Part shown: in pieces, positions 63,401-64,000 of the stretch
How positions within the stretch are numbered: the first letter of the stretch is position 1
Layout of the letters: each line of letters starts with the position of its first letter
Source: an uncultured beta proteobacterium
GTDB taxonomy: Bacteria > Pseudomonadota > Gammaproteobacteria > Burkholderiales > Burkholderiaceae_C
DNA: 64,000 nt
NCBI GenBank assembly: GCA_903886275.1
Contig: CAISLN010000121.1
Span: forward strand, 1-64,000
Reading direction: 5' to 3'
Translations under genes and position numbers: made by a program
Notes under the pieces: model-generated
The model's database searches: none
What the model was told of the DNA's origin: nothing
What the model saw: the letters and a program-made list of their open reading frames with translations, nothing else

Positions 63401-64000
63401 GCAGTTGTCGCTGGCAGGCTTTGTGTACGCAGGCGGCACGATGGCGATTGAGAAGTCGTCGCAAACCGTGACGCTGGCCAATGGCACAGCGGTGCAAACC
63501 GACATGCTGACCGTGGGCGGCACCGATCTGCAAATGTTTGTGGGCGTGGGCGGTCCTTACCGCACCGACACCAATGGCGACGGCCTGGTGAGCAGCGCAG
63601 ACAACAGCAACCCCAATGCCATAGGCCTGTCGGCCGTGGGCGGCCAGTTTGCTTTGGGCCTGTTCTACGAGAAGGCACTGACCAACCCGCGCAACTGGGT
63701 TGCACTGCAAGCCTCGCTCGACGAGGTGGCCCTGGTGGGCGTAAGCGGCATCACGGCCGTGGGCCGCGATATTGCGGTCGCCATCAATGTGGTCAATGGC
63801 GTTGCGAGCGGCAGTTCGGCCAACGCGCAGGTGATCGACTTTGCCGCCAAACCCTTGGCGGTGGCCACCGGCTACGGCACCACGGACGCGCTGAACATGG
63901 CTGGCAGCCAGGGGCAGCTGATTCGTGCCAGCGGTGGCTTTTCGCTCAATGTGGGCGACTTTGTCTACGTCAACGGCACGCTGGGCTTTGAGAAATCAGC
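33417..64000 (+). CDS. Giant repetitive surface protein with LEPR-XLL-like N-terminus (partial, continues past the window)
   Basis: One frame without a stop from 33417 to the window end, at least 10,194 residues. Residues 1-40 are basic (MSKSSSWNLGFIRHAFRRSR) and carry LEDRILLSAEP at 26-36, a variant of the LEPR-XLL motif that marks extremely long repetitive proteins of Gram-negative bacteria. There is no Sec signal peptide. Tandem ~267-residue repeats fill about residues 529-1895 and return after 3095. Residues 1929-2695 are a different repeat block, 6309-6432 a PPC-like domain, about 7300-9000 filamentous-haemagglutinin-like strands, and 9082 to the end repeats with DTNxxG calcium-like loops. 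Gly, Ala, Ser and Thr dominate and cysteine is very rare. It starts two bases after the unknown gene with a GGGA site. An adhesin or matrix/surface-layer role is inferred from architecture. Long antisense open frames over it are by-products of codon bias. Confidence 0.9.
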   Translation, partial: MSKSSSWNLGFIRHAFRRSRSTVERLEDRILLSAEPLLQFNRTDSAQPLVVENLEYSAQKNPAYPLDMATISSIASLIDLTKPQAAQDSKFNWVGSTSSQLKLNSQLSALVLDLGAGDTQVSLSDAGSGMLRLSRLGGDALLDLVFAKPTSVLGIRGSGGQDSLVLNTVDLGATSLSVDMEHIDLPAASSVTSLGNMLLTAKNSFTGDLGTAVVGSGQLGLSSSILVAGHMQVSGSVVLAAQVSVALQQDVALTGFYTVNGATRSSVRVTEGAQITAQSLSLSAITDARWAVSANDGLVGGHLALNLNQSTEAVVEGGVSIALAPEGANLDVGLVIEATDWTDAAVTLDMADGNINKLAQGTEAGQALQGFELGWTQIDLVRNTVASLGSTAAGQPLVRIAGQSGKDAGLVQVAAASLDGKGDENGENKGIQGSVTSSLVGLHISNVQQNVQAFVVNSSLDVGALNVYALNDSSYTAKGKIAMNRSTGATQAWLDSVTLTSAGALSVIAQDLSSYQATSAGFSADLPKLESIKLGIASTSNTVERRVLASVLNSSVSASEVALLADSRETLTVTLESMAVSDTTQGSGASGTSGFQMSFGGTFAWNQLTGSSQAFVDNSALQARDGDLAVQARNASALSAKSRAGTAVSGSSGAAAGASLAFNAVGWDMGNIVASGINSLLGTDLGATELPLLTQAFVRGSDVSTGGNASVTASDAISVNAHIANAADVLAGDAASGLSVGAALILASNRVRAETRAYVDGKKRLVSAAPSTFTSAGGITVSATDDSGITADAAMSANVASGGGAVAAGGVIVRNDVRSHVSSEASTLVLQAAGDTSVLATASATIDAVLSGQVKSEAPSSEPGSPGGTSMAANGLIASNLILIEASSALRDSVAHVGANLGVDAQNSATINAENTASTESSGTAVGVVLAFNTVGWKAQNLLFAAVDTLLGGDAIGAAQPALASAEISNTALEVGADLQLTAVSVPQINATIENSVSSSGGAAVGLVLASNLVNSRSNVLLTPSSTTGAPELALGAVFTVGANVLAKASDTSGIVARIGASAGSEGAAALGAQLVRNDVRSAVEVLVDSARLDAAGDVTLLARGSASIEALLTDQALPGPADAAPAAAATTVATAPAPAGEASMAFKGLIATNLVLSDVRMTLLDSDIHAGGDLSAVARNAAKIDATNNAKADAAGAAVGVTLAFNTIGWKAQNVLFNAIDALLGGSIGEEQPAQILATVSGSNLSAQGNLSIDAQAKENISATITNEAASSGASVAAGMVLASNALSARVRASVAPALNAPDRVILSAGGSLQVTAKDDAAILSDVSLIASSSGAAAVGGQVVRNDVRSQVRAEVDRVSGQASENFLVLALESATIEATLAGQAKSLAAGAATASASPLALNGLIATNLVLSEASATVSHSDLSVDGNLSVQADNLSTISANNSASLESDGSALGVTLAFNTIGWKPQNLFAHAIDALLGTDALGSAQPAIVSALVLDTEFTAGGDVAVTAGGLDESADAPMGAHISATISNESTANAANASASFVLASNKVSSTSQAWVGPLLPKDSAIASADAARMQLVVGGQFTVKAIDAGTLQADVSLSASSGGGAAVGGMVVMNDLRGDVWAGMDRVDLIAVGDVAILASETASLSSTLAGSTTSSAPEAGGATSVSVPMSFNALIANNVVLGSSRAVLSLSHVQADGGLTIQADNVSDITAINTATMRSGGTAVGATLAFNTMGWASQNVLYKAVDALIGTQIGDEDPLVVLAKTDAVELALGGDLQVLSNMHATLTAHTSNEASSDSAGAAASLVLASNMVSTNARAFIDQAKQTAPLTVAGAVTVRSDDTPSIIGNTVVSATSSGAAGAAASDGAYLQVDHHSQDGEVQLAFSDQVMVDEGYTGGGTPGRIYRYLGAGETLDLSVADYTRSGLWYELLPPTGFVGDVLGFLGSAMPSIQKEVVLTTLAMGGVNSPVGVKVAGGWGGMSVGDFLNGVNGDKAAGITSTDQGIALNSGSLLGHAGPDLSLELLFPNPVLPSFDFKQVLGTVDHGGSSYDWGVHAVVGWPDAKLFDLINLPALLQGRFEPLLPVFNASVFFGDMEIDSLHFLPARFIIEPPAVRVTVLGKPVELRYGSQMVVDTPDALKAFIDPSLEPRVITIPTIDLDQLMKVKGADTRAATYWANAMVIDVSNPQLPYIEKQFTVSTTPLAGQSWDVGLKVGAGWQDTTLLDMLTGEAKPGGISALDLGVKIQAPAIEIAGYQLQGPELNLQLSLPNPELPYYDYRYALGQLDVPATAGSAAKAVDWGLELAVGWQDTLLLDLVDMAAWQKGDFSVQLPKLNMQMYIDLPQGIAPGALAPFLPEFFDVALPSFKATVMGHELSIGFGQTLRYTTPASYANYIDKTLPVGQVTLPGLDLDIALGALRNGTSAALEDMKFVPTGKELAIDLTNPSSVNAAFRTLLQVIPDSYKISDPHLSGKVFGVQLDATIPLAQLAPHLVEFSLSEILPASVYQLMEPFIKKSTSPADVVAITLPQMTFPPIGSSVPFVDQFLDLLKVMPTEVRLYNPTVSASLLGLNIDQRLPLSEAIQAVASQLGLDIFTFHTDAADPSKSYLQFSLLDMMDKLPQTVQDILGYFIDKGIDISGRPPLELHVPELAFGDLTPARLVQYAPYVKLGTAVLAKLGFALPFINLDPTTPAQTAQTTPAASSTPAVSPPASSIATPSVVAGTWVDANQLVSSAVGQSELQTLKLQLAPTSQAASFTLALGPTHVTDDIAVLALGATGNALERITFLNPQANVNKKYQLVLGGQRSAELTFSNDPLRDAAVLQKAIEGLLKVPAGKGAVSVTFNQNSKNVRTFDIAFGAALGGKDIGQITAERVQPIGQSLAANTLQFHTSTTRQGHGAYTAADQVRLIQAAIDKRLGAGLITVGVDKAGQYLLSMKGKYDNLNLEQIKASTLSKGLTVSTATQRQGQLASGSAYSVDLAAPAETKNFNLQVDLNGVTYSAENLAIADTPAQLRSALMAALSATGERLDASALAITVTAGSKAGQWTVRFGVTADALSVTGLRTELPAAVAAGPTLPGATLPEAPTASVKGAMAVGGLVVRNDVRALSEAFIRYASLTAGSVSVSVSEAASIQASLQATANASGGSGKGLAVGGAIATNLILNQSAAYISDSTVESTDGGVSVDASNTASINAINNSAISSDGTAVGVTLAFNTIGWQAQNLLFAAIDALVGSDIGEQQPAAVKAYLYNTDVQSAGALSVNANNAAEILSEIKNEVASALAAAPADSTTPTSAAAAKGGSSKSISAGFVLASNMVSSAASATISHDTLAMRTLTAGAGGLSVVSRDDARIVSRVDLSVIAGEEGELAKAMRSFINLFGVTYSDYSGTQKVLFGDRVRVGGPNYTTFDRPETVTAGDRVELRSSLGGGKAGDLYAYIGAEDLAAPRLDKTDFSDKALWRKISGKANTTYVFKGLANRFDLGLEDFTDTGRWLAIDLDSLVDIAAAAAEAAGALTQSTSAQSTGGDSGFGGLVVRNDVRSDVSARVEGFNIDATGNVTISATESAIILAQDKSAVQAQGVGVNVVVANNTILGSTSALLKNSRLVTASDADGQGDLSVTADNMAFVLAEVNSSVKASTSVGVVLAFNTVGYTPQNLLYNIVDGVLGTSLAGQDKLSTFARIDNTPLELAGALNLSALSDGQIQALIINAALALSVSTSGKSTAITVAPIIAMNKIASQVEASVDRTTSLLAGADITVQAKGNTRIESEVAASAIGIAANTSGSGIAVSVGLSLTRNDVQSDVSAFVRGLSLATPAEVTSASGNILILTERGSAIVANGRATAVAVGVSTAGAATAVAAAGTLALNRITGTAQAYAQWATLSTFAIGVAGNVAIKALDDALIDANLRSVAASVSVGMGGSAAAAAVGLSVARNLIGQAPVAVSYDYKASAYDKDNKLTDLVKGKRVLLDSALMGNDIYEYIGDPISKINGIDLVNQNYSDESQWHLVSYSANAAITRAQLVHSQVRATGALNLEVLSSAEIKATVLAATAAIGAAGGGSAFSLSAAGAYAENRIRSTLQSGVVGNAAAPLTIAAGQITVRAESLATIDAITGAAALSASLSGAGTAASVAIGLSLAFNSIDSDVLADVVGANMVARSGRIALHAISSGVDRKELDYPAMQTAGLSADALSALANAGKAASCSSTAGQEWDYLTSDATVELRKTVTGSVLGTTSSRNPKVRVEVLDSAGKATGDYRIYELTNDALLYSKVDLSKANFAGSADWREVATAQQTIKAGYTVKVADGHSAGGEVGRVYVYGGVTEDYSTEDGERIEGKTWHDVKNGDVILVGSNHMVTSTFGPPKESGLAGKLYRYLGTSQRLDISTEDFANAGNWQALAVQEKIALWKENYSDTKRWRLAPDFANPATQTALVGALQAAGLQVPAVDLIHSSALYRSNEGLAWDYSSEAGKVLLLKGTVVGLSTGKDAGTLYRFKGASDVAGLVSADPAGSLSDLESDLSKENFSNTERWEKVKASPHWLVKGDTVRVLPSHAGGGEPNSVYRYIGTSNQLLMGDENYSDDTRWALQAPEITVSVMQAGQRWKLVDASGKSYTLTLTAPPAGSSAATTAVVSRNSINAVSVAASAAIGLSAAGVGLALSGAGAVAVNTISGATDALLRASSAWATGDVLLSASSDKTISATIAALSLAVGAGATTGVGASIGIAVARNLIGQEGFGMLGDAAIATVQALVIDSHVHAGGLLDLRADTRQTIDALVVSGSAAVAGGVTTGVGISGSGVWAENQIGTRVHAGVTTLSALGARPSVIDASEVLVMATDHSSIRSFAGAASLAIAFGGDSGVAVSVGVSLARNIINGSVLASIDGARLVSHSRVTVQARSDADIQVFGLAASIAFALGGGSTGVGVSGAGASALNVILGDTLARVHDSDITAGGDVTVDANASNRIAAKIISASIGVGVAGAGVGVGASVGVSLARNYVGYDPTGFSGAVDFVSGKDKPSRISKGQMMRLSAASGARANEVYQYIGSDDLLRVSDKEGNPIDLILSQDFADTKKWTQLSQPRANRIEAFVTDSSVAKWASAPDTVLNFHVTALTQQSIVSVVFAGSVAIAGGGTAAVAISGAGASAVNRVGSTTRAYVANTSGRGIKVDGDIVLDALDISSISSSVMAVSASASLGSFGGSLSLSVSLSDNSITSRTEAFSDLALLMSTDGSVRISAQDQSNIDASSVAVAVDFSASIGVSFAGGGANAFNTIETTTRAWSGRSTDTPVTQSITGLSEIYAAQDITVSALSASTANARVRAAAASFGMIAAAAAGTVTRNTLSPVVEAFIKATDVQTSGTVLIAARADQTAYAQSDALAISGGISMSVGVSAVTTLDASKIYAAMDDNARVLAGVLRVSANAYDKISQKSSASSGGLIAGAGAVSDLQILGSTIARVGSNAQLQVGLLDLLSNRDQDFDAQALNIAVGLYAGSGATVTNLVAGTADVKIGSGAQVHAESILISANNQAVKNKYSNKENSLESFSASGASITAIVNTTYLGSGNAKFGSTVDIAAGAALTVSTTGTNTGVFRIETLSTINLVDKVRVDGVSGLGITVAVAIQEAQSVSNITVGSGASLRNLSGDLVLATRTNADMMAGANTFSLSAYGLANATAKVALSANNDITLTDAALVGRDVKLMAGQSRDRVPNIILGKARADMAMVSLMGITVPIRSVTLDEHNQIGLQGSTQVRAIGNVDLLAEKGIGSATLDGSVLNLSPGALFTGLVPKGDASVNSSNQVLVGDMARVEAGMNYKTLLSIQPYTVSGKPNLVGSTDAAMAARISAIKSAGEAGLDLTEAEKTALGLDAAQSYHYVALELKEVSIGLTTGTIVELVGSDYGKGISGAAYQLTPGSYTDLNLVLDKEDYTDASRWTLVTPNHKLGTTGHVNVATNDIVRSSDGRWFQRTGAGLTIDAATEGFNASAGWLQMQVQTSDKGKQLARELSDDFYVLKSKDVELPTLVYANVANQLFDDRAKIVGWMTSHAGNAEAIARYQALIETIDGQLEKMGLAHKADGSATVVPRSQFDQLFLRLPTIEAAPGLINIAADGSSRQGVDLAFANGRLLAHGQADITVANASPFGLEVNDVGIRNTNRVETLNGALVTLNSGTTYFNKAALSKAGEGGQSVIRITQDAFPKEAYGINGSLGAIAAPSGPQDLYVRGKIANADGALYLTNMEGSINVTGEIRAGSVNISATGDFNLSTEDWLHTGADPRQYLNFNKVFGSSVYNAAGNASNQAFVDAAAVEALAAAIEGRVSAKTHEQEGNNTTGTADALTSNVALTGNLKDSSDQDNYLVKLASAGTISLLFTPPTQDNFPYYTLALLDSSGNVLQSVQTGRNQQLTFALDKPGDYFVRVSATAAGTSYYLSGNYQIKATFDQVVKKSMVFAMGAININARYLNIDGTLQSGVDNIELTIDKDFAPARSSNFTDSLGHTLKGIRYGAAGLATVDGFFDANSGTIMLDDIKPTGGVINLTGTIISTGNGAIKVASGYASIRIDNQSQYALAAGVIDASENRVGKVTITDSATLKREVFTFENGNFSQEKFKGTLTGPSVPNGASSIVYASNGLTSGKVADLAGSLSYNPEAGRYYVWTEGQAKTQTTLKIYEERSFNLLGWDWDGLVPDTAAKFTDTRFTDGAPLLESELVLSAADVANIFGAGFNAPGFVEYLQKRNQAVDLVKDKSLVRDVKTNKLYTYVGATGKVAFPVIDLSDTSLWKWSQQLTGGQSMPDPANPLAGSIIKATGNSPIKMVDATGKLVDWRANKANDTYESDFANQEITIDGPKESGGGWLREKVITTKVTTVTGLKDFYTYGIKADRPVTVQTLVGAAQPTVTILTTGKLLLRGSISIGAVTAPDDADAVFTPMTLSADALEVGGNVVISGALPDIQANSDVVITVKDPVGKLNIRASGNVVVNQLQDRDHNPLAGNRGLKIGQIIAATYVDGLVVHAGNVTITSVYGIEDASVLTSRIVGERVELNAGAGSIRVTVDSNVLGHGGLAAKGAGSMTLTEALGDMVLMAPTGWSGASVLSTGGDVQLTAKRGAILDGVYERAVSDAAASLDILKASGFTDAQLKAAGIGSQAEMADKAQYVMAPDLVKALLPHQDLLGQGQAAGAERLNVQGQNITLLSEGTAADVRYGVGRSSERVTILHPSDFKSLSEANKALLSQASAADVVEIHYRRYVWIGTDATLDLSAIGTFNNTTLWREVTAGEVSQLAILGSSAGISDIRAGQWVDDQRDLLSVTIELTDDINLSATGDVTVKTSGDAVLRAEADLRISEGSRSGTDLFGIDAGGRVRLVAAGSITALGSTVRAWLLRSGGDMSLLAGGTAGSDSLGGRIAMADGSAIRIDTGDLGEALAIGTGYAPGVLHVSAAGLVNLQEQTGDLWLASVASMGEGAKGAVTLVAVTGEILASERSYLSEVTHVTGTDLRLVSGTVGTIDGARNLGSILRPLRLQATRLAAAVYTGQNAVIHIENTGDLDLSQIDIKRGRVMLQTSGSLNLTAEVQVAPDSSNQFALSAVAGDLLLWKDLTLGQGSLALSAGGSVWQAATSDVINAGGTVQITATGGGFVQEQGATLSSHAASGGGAITIRAATDVRVSSINASTALLDIGSLKGSLLEALGADGMGDAGIDLKGGSLKLRTDGSIGTLGRYGEAIEISTANLWVDATGDVALLNDKALSLKQLNAGSVVLRTSAGTLTVDADITVTRNALLQAGTGGSVVVSDGIRIDVAKGSLSVLADQGITLGANSVLSSQGAMDLQAFSGALTMSASARIASNGGNIRLSAGTDISLATVDARLANADLNADGSRLGLLAGGRIVNALVSGAANLYGADLLMQAGSGIGGASDASALRLAVKRVSAQTGSGDIRLSALGALETGAVADLRIDRVVATGLSAPLWTLAQSGLRTGASGGVYVSAAGSLRVGGDPALDHGVGIQAGSGGITLSATGAASDLLLSADLRAGQGALAANGGTVTLTAGRHILQSATSTIDSGGADVALSAGGRIELGRILSAPFIARLTDRVSGAVPTGGNVSVTALGAISLALGSELPAIAAHALHVSGASVAAMGLAVDELTAIASSGDLVFNDVDGWGETTPGLLLKEATTSGHVSVTAQGDLSVQQVRAGSGQNVSLASTAGNLVLALNEWLAALQDNLGELSLVAAGFMSSGRMFLGKEKTEYRSGAALRVGNLASDFPVGQAVIEPASSFAMALATKNLVLHSDSFISLSTNLAGASLPMGSVSTTFIARDGVFVSAAGLAQIDLAQPVIQAPRLVNVGASVFSAGLELDALASLDVLDLSGTLTGDVLIDDAWLSRQGITSGAALQVQATGNISLRALSMHLASLTLVAGGWVRGDFAATGATDSLSVTALAEIELVNRSSTALVVTGLRSGSDTLSGSISLRTAGAMTVAGAVNGYAGRVLLEAGGADLLLNAVVTAQSVTLESAAAMRTGVNGWVSAERLALYTASGDVGSAGAAFLMDLQGSTYGVTGLVNGAAYLQEISGDLGLNRLVVTGSANLSTLAGAIVGNASAGFADLKAGTVNVSALGGGMGREASALVLSTASLQASAAGSMLLSLQGAVTVSALTVTGATSAISLQSLGALSLAGAVSSAGGDVRLFAGADFSQAAAISTAGGNLRIQSASGSVSQAMGASASTVGAHAGSLTIDAGAGIALVSLNAGDSLMSLTARAGSITDADTSDSNYLTAASIWISASEEIGADVMAGGLVGTGDAHALNLRTAVLSAQSAGSMRLTNSGSLTIASISSSLGLYSSEGGTISLAVNGDRLSVDAQVRATGAGQVALSVHNAGDSAVLSLQGLVRADEGGVHLSADVSVNLVADTSAPLLMSDRLRAIGDLVVTAGSGLRIVDGSGNDAAGTFGRLDAPGVMRIEGQQTIGDGQRLALQLSGEGNNQNDQLQVTGNLILTSASALDVGLAAKLQPRLARSYALIEAGSVQGHFGEGTGLFGFGDASSLLQLLPVLDGNNATGLGLEVVTRPAADALTITAHSRADADTLGMYFNAAYFGEDKVYSAGMTVQAANFLTVDGRFALSTSLKDIRVSTGGTVSTHSWVIGGNQLNAFVGLNGPYRLDTNHDGNLLDEAINTTAAGFELTGLDLGIALYQEATAQGTGAPRSWLSLSATADAATEVGLPLVKIVAQGLQLEVNLGSDGSVVDYSTAMAIATGAKLADGSAAVKTLDFKGSQGTLVRASGYLDVEVDGFFSVAGNLGFEKSTRAVTLADGTELNVNTLSFGGQNLHAFAGVNGSSANPVGLVMEEVSFGLVLASAVPGTASGLQWTALKARAGSVAFVGVPNVTVAAHNLAVDINLVSGVAAHFDADTQVIDFTAGTDAFQVVTGTGKTITLDMAGTTGQLVRVSATMDLHIGNFFQFTGSMGLERRAQDVVLADGSKVQTEMLSIGGTGLSGFIGLGPYGTDTNGNGQFEASEVNPDAKGLGVRDVEFGLAIFNGKAAYADTQWLAMTGSVGGVDLMLGLPDALKLQVYNLGVDLNLVHHQAALLGAPQVHVAGAVTVDASKPSALVLGSGVFGQGSETLNVTLDLQDANKGSLSVGGTDLSAQGALPLARAAGASVTQVRSLIVAGVFAKGDVIALSGISGTALRYTVAASDVQSESGAGYTREQVQFIIAAQLRALINGASDATVVASGSGAVLVLEAKSSDAAFTAAVAVSGQGDLLRVDSAVGYQDLLKTLALSGKASALSSYFGAQGADNGVHYRTLVANAQRLDLRVVGAGGSTTATLLLTTETLDSAAKLSQGLADAQPLITALSGKAWITQDASSSLVFDQAEFALLGSASADRLLRLTFTVPAPGMDSAPVGSLTAVTVAADSITVTGDSQTLALVGNAADLAKFLKTAGKLMYTGKLTTLTASLQLANNASAASTVLVALAQDLVIDFANDQAVSVTTGTGQALQLTHEGSRGQMMRASGGMQLSLAGFVYAGGTMAIEKSSQTVTLANGTAVQTDMLTVGGTDLQMFVGVGGPYRTDTNGDGLVSSADNSNPNAIGLSAVGGQFALGLFYEKALTNPRNWVALQASLDEVALVGVSGITAVGRDIAVAINVVNGVASGSSANAQVIDFAAKPLAVATGYGTTDALNMAGSQGQLIRASGGFSLNVGDFVYVNGTLGFEKS
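33492..33524 (+). other. LEPR-XLL-like N-terminal motif of the giant protein
   Basis: Codons 26-36 encode LEDRILLSAEP. The family motif reads LEPRxLLSA; here proline is replaced by aspartate. It follows a basic stretch and stands where a signal peptide would be. The motif is known only as a sequence mark of giant repetitive proteins, so a sorting or processing role is an inference. Confidence 0.75.
35000..39130 (+). repeat. Five tandem ~800-base repeats in the giant gene
   Basis: Each unit encodes about 267 residues and carries three markers: a LASN motif (near 35652, 36441, 37261, 38061, 38858), a VRNDVRS-type motif (near 35859, 36640, 37445, 38270) and an AFNT(I/V)GW motif followed by a hydrophobic helix and LLG (near 35400, 36209, 37030, 37800, 38627). 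Spacing is 770-830 bases. Units have diverged to partial identity, which suggests old duplications under selection rather than a fresh expansion. The exact outer limits are approximate. Confidence 0.8.
39500..41480 (+). repeat. Block of a second repeat type inside the giant gene (NPxLP / GWQDT)
   Basis: This block interrupts the ~800-base repeats and encodes a different sequence. It has recurring NP(V/Q/E)LP segments near 39516, 39989 and 40242, each followed 90-110 bases later by GW(P/Q)D plus a Leu/Asp-rich helix (near 39606, 40084, 40350). Later, more diverged copies include DPHLSGKVFGVQL and NPTVSASLLGLNI. It ends in a Thr/Pro/Ser/Ala-rich linker (near 41500-41580) that looks like a flexible spacer. 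No family is recognised. Confidence 0.6.
42690..45900 (+). repeat. Second set of the ~267-residue repeat in the giant gene
   Basis: The LASN, VRNDVR and AFNTxGW markers of the first block come back after the insert. VRNDVR-type motifs are near 42733, 44031 and 44811, AFNT(I/V)G(W/Y) near 43063 and 44361, and LASN near 43363. The spacing is now longer because Y-x-Y-x-G modules are inserted between them. The last copy, AFNSIDSD near 45832, is strongly diverged. Confidence 0.65.
52340..52710 (+). other. PPC-like domain in the giant protein
   Basis: About 124 residues resemble the bacterial pre-peptidase C-terminal domain. The pattern includes GNLKDSSDQDNYLVKLASAG, then LALLDSSGNVLQ and the closing KPGDYFVRVSA, i.e. 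the D-x-D-x-Y, small beta-sandwich layout of that family. Such domains are common on secreted proteins and bind ligands or calcium weakly. Recognition is by pattern only. Confidence 0.6.
60660..64000 (+). repeat. C-proximal repeats with calcium-loop-like DTNxxG motifs
   Basis: At least three full units and the beginning of a fourth. Each has a G(Q/T)(L/M)(V/I/M)R(A/V)S motif (near 61180, 61690, 63375, 63916), then a (F/L/I)E(K/R) strand with TLADGT-type sequence and a glycine-rich stretch leading to DTNHDGNLLDE, DTNGNGQFEASE or DTNGDGLVSSAD (near 60838, 61870, 63566). The Asp/Asn pattern resembles EF-hand or dockerin loops. A separate ~1.1-kb insert lies between the second and third unit. The last unit is cut by the window end. 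Confidence 0.7.

Noticed and set aside
33735-63710. Very long minus-strand open frames opposite the giant gene, for example 40842-43976, 45522-49313, 55530-58595 and 59808-63710 (over 1,000 codons each)
   Set aside because: They mirror the plus-strand codons of a GC-rich, Ala/Gly/Leu/Asp-rich protein, which rarely give stop codons on the other strand. Their products are His/Gln/Arg/Gly-rich without domains, and the plus-strand frame is coherent throughout.
33417-64000. Classical RTX or type I adhesin
   Set aside because: No GGxGxDxxx nonapeptide arrays are seen and no ABC transporter gene is present in the locus; the C-terminus, where a type I signal would be, is outside the window.
33417-64000. 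Two-partner secretion (FhaB-type) exoprotein
   Set aside because: Some strands resemble haemagglutinin repeats, but the TPS domain with NPNGI-type motif and an FhaC-like gene are both missing.

Overview
The window is GC-rich bacterial chromosome, most likely from a betaproteobacterium of the Burkholderiales (Comamonadaceae-like). The base composition, the cbpA-cbpM pair next to a small 'translational machinery' protein, the MYG1, IlvD and MltB homologues and the 5S rRNA sequence all fit that assignment. It opens on the 3' end of an rRNA operon (5S tail and terminator) and is cut off on the right inside one enormous gene.

Region 1 (about 0.5-10 kb, mostly minus strand) is a carbohydrate/2-oxoacid gene cluster. 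In transcription order it holds a FucU/RbsD-type protein, E1-alpha, E1-beta and E2 of an acetoin-dehydrogenase-like complex, an FGGY sugar kinase, a HAD phosphatase, a hexose-6-phosphate mutarotase-like protein and an MFS transporter. Several of these genes are damaged. The kinase is frameshifted near its 3' end, E2 is frameshifted inside its lipoyl domain, and E1-alpha lacks an internal block. The cluster abuts a truncated and internally deleted molybdopterin hydroxylase (IorB-like) and half of an EamA transporter. I read this as an operon in decay.

Region 2 (about 10-22.8 kb) is mainly housekeeping: MYG1 protein, a lectin-like lipoprotein, a quinone-oxidoreductase-like MDR, CbpA/CbpM, an AGE-family epimerase, IlvD (convergent with the epimerase across a shared terminator) and a MltB-type lytic transglycosylase. 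Inside it lies a less ordinary three-gene operon: an acyl-CoA-dehydrogenase-like flavoprotein, a PhnD-like binding protein with no signal peptide, and a TusA-ferritin-like di-iron fusion.

Region 3 (23.2-64 kb, plus strand) is the remarkable part. An AT-rich regulatory region with an inverted repeat precedes a SapC-family gene. After a hairpin there is a tightly coupled run of genes: a TolC-like outer-membrane protein, a small HlyD-type adaptor, a GAF-HlyD fusion, a PqqD-like/M50-metalloprotease/HlyD fusion, a SecA-like ATPase lacking the wing and C-terminal linker, an unrecognised 303-residue protein, and a single uninterrupted reading frame of at least 10,194 codons. The giant protein begins with a LEPR-XLL-like motif (here LEDRILLSAEP) and is built of tandem ~267-residue repeats, at least twelve copies of a short Y-x-Y-x-G...W module, a PPC-like domain, filamentous-haemagglutinin-like stretches and repeats with calcium-loop-like sequences. 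ABC ATPases and a TpsB pore are absent. My working hypothesis is a dedicated, largely uncharacterised export machine for a giant surface protein, powered by its own SecA paralogue and completed by adaptors and a TolC-like pore. The N-terminal motif may be recognised by the PqqD-like domain and cleaved by the M50 protease.
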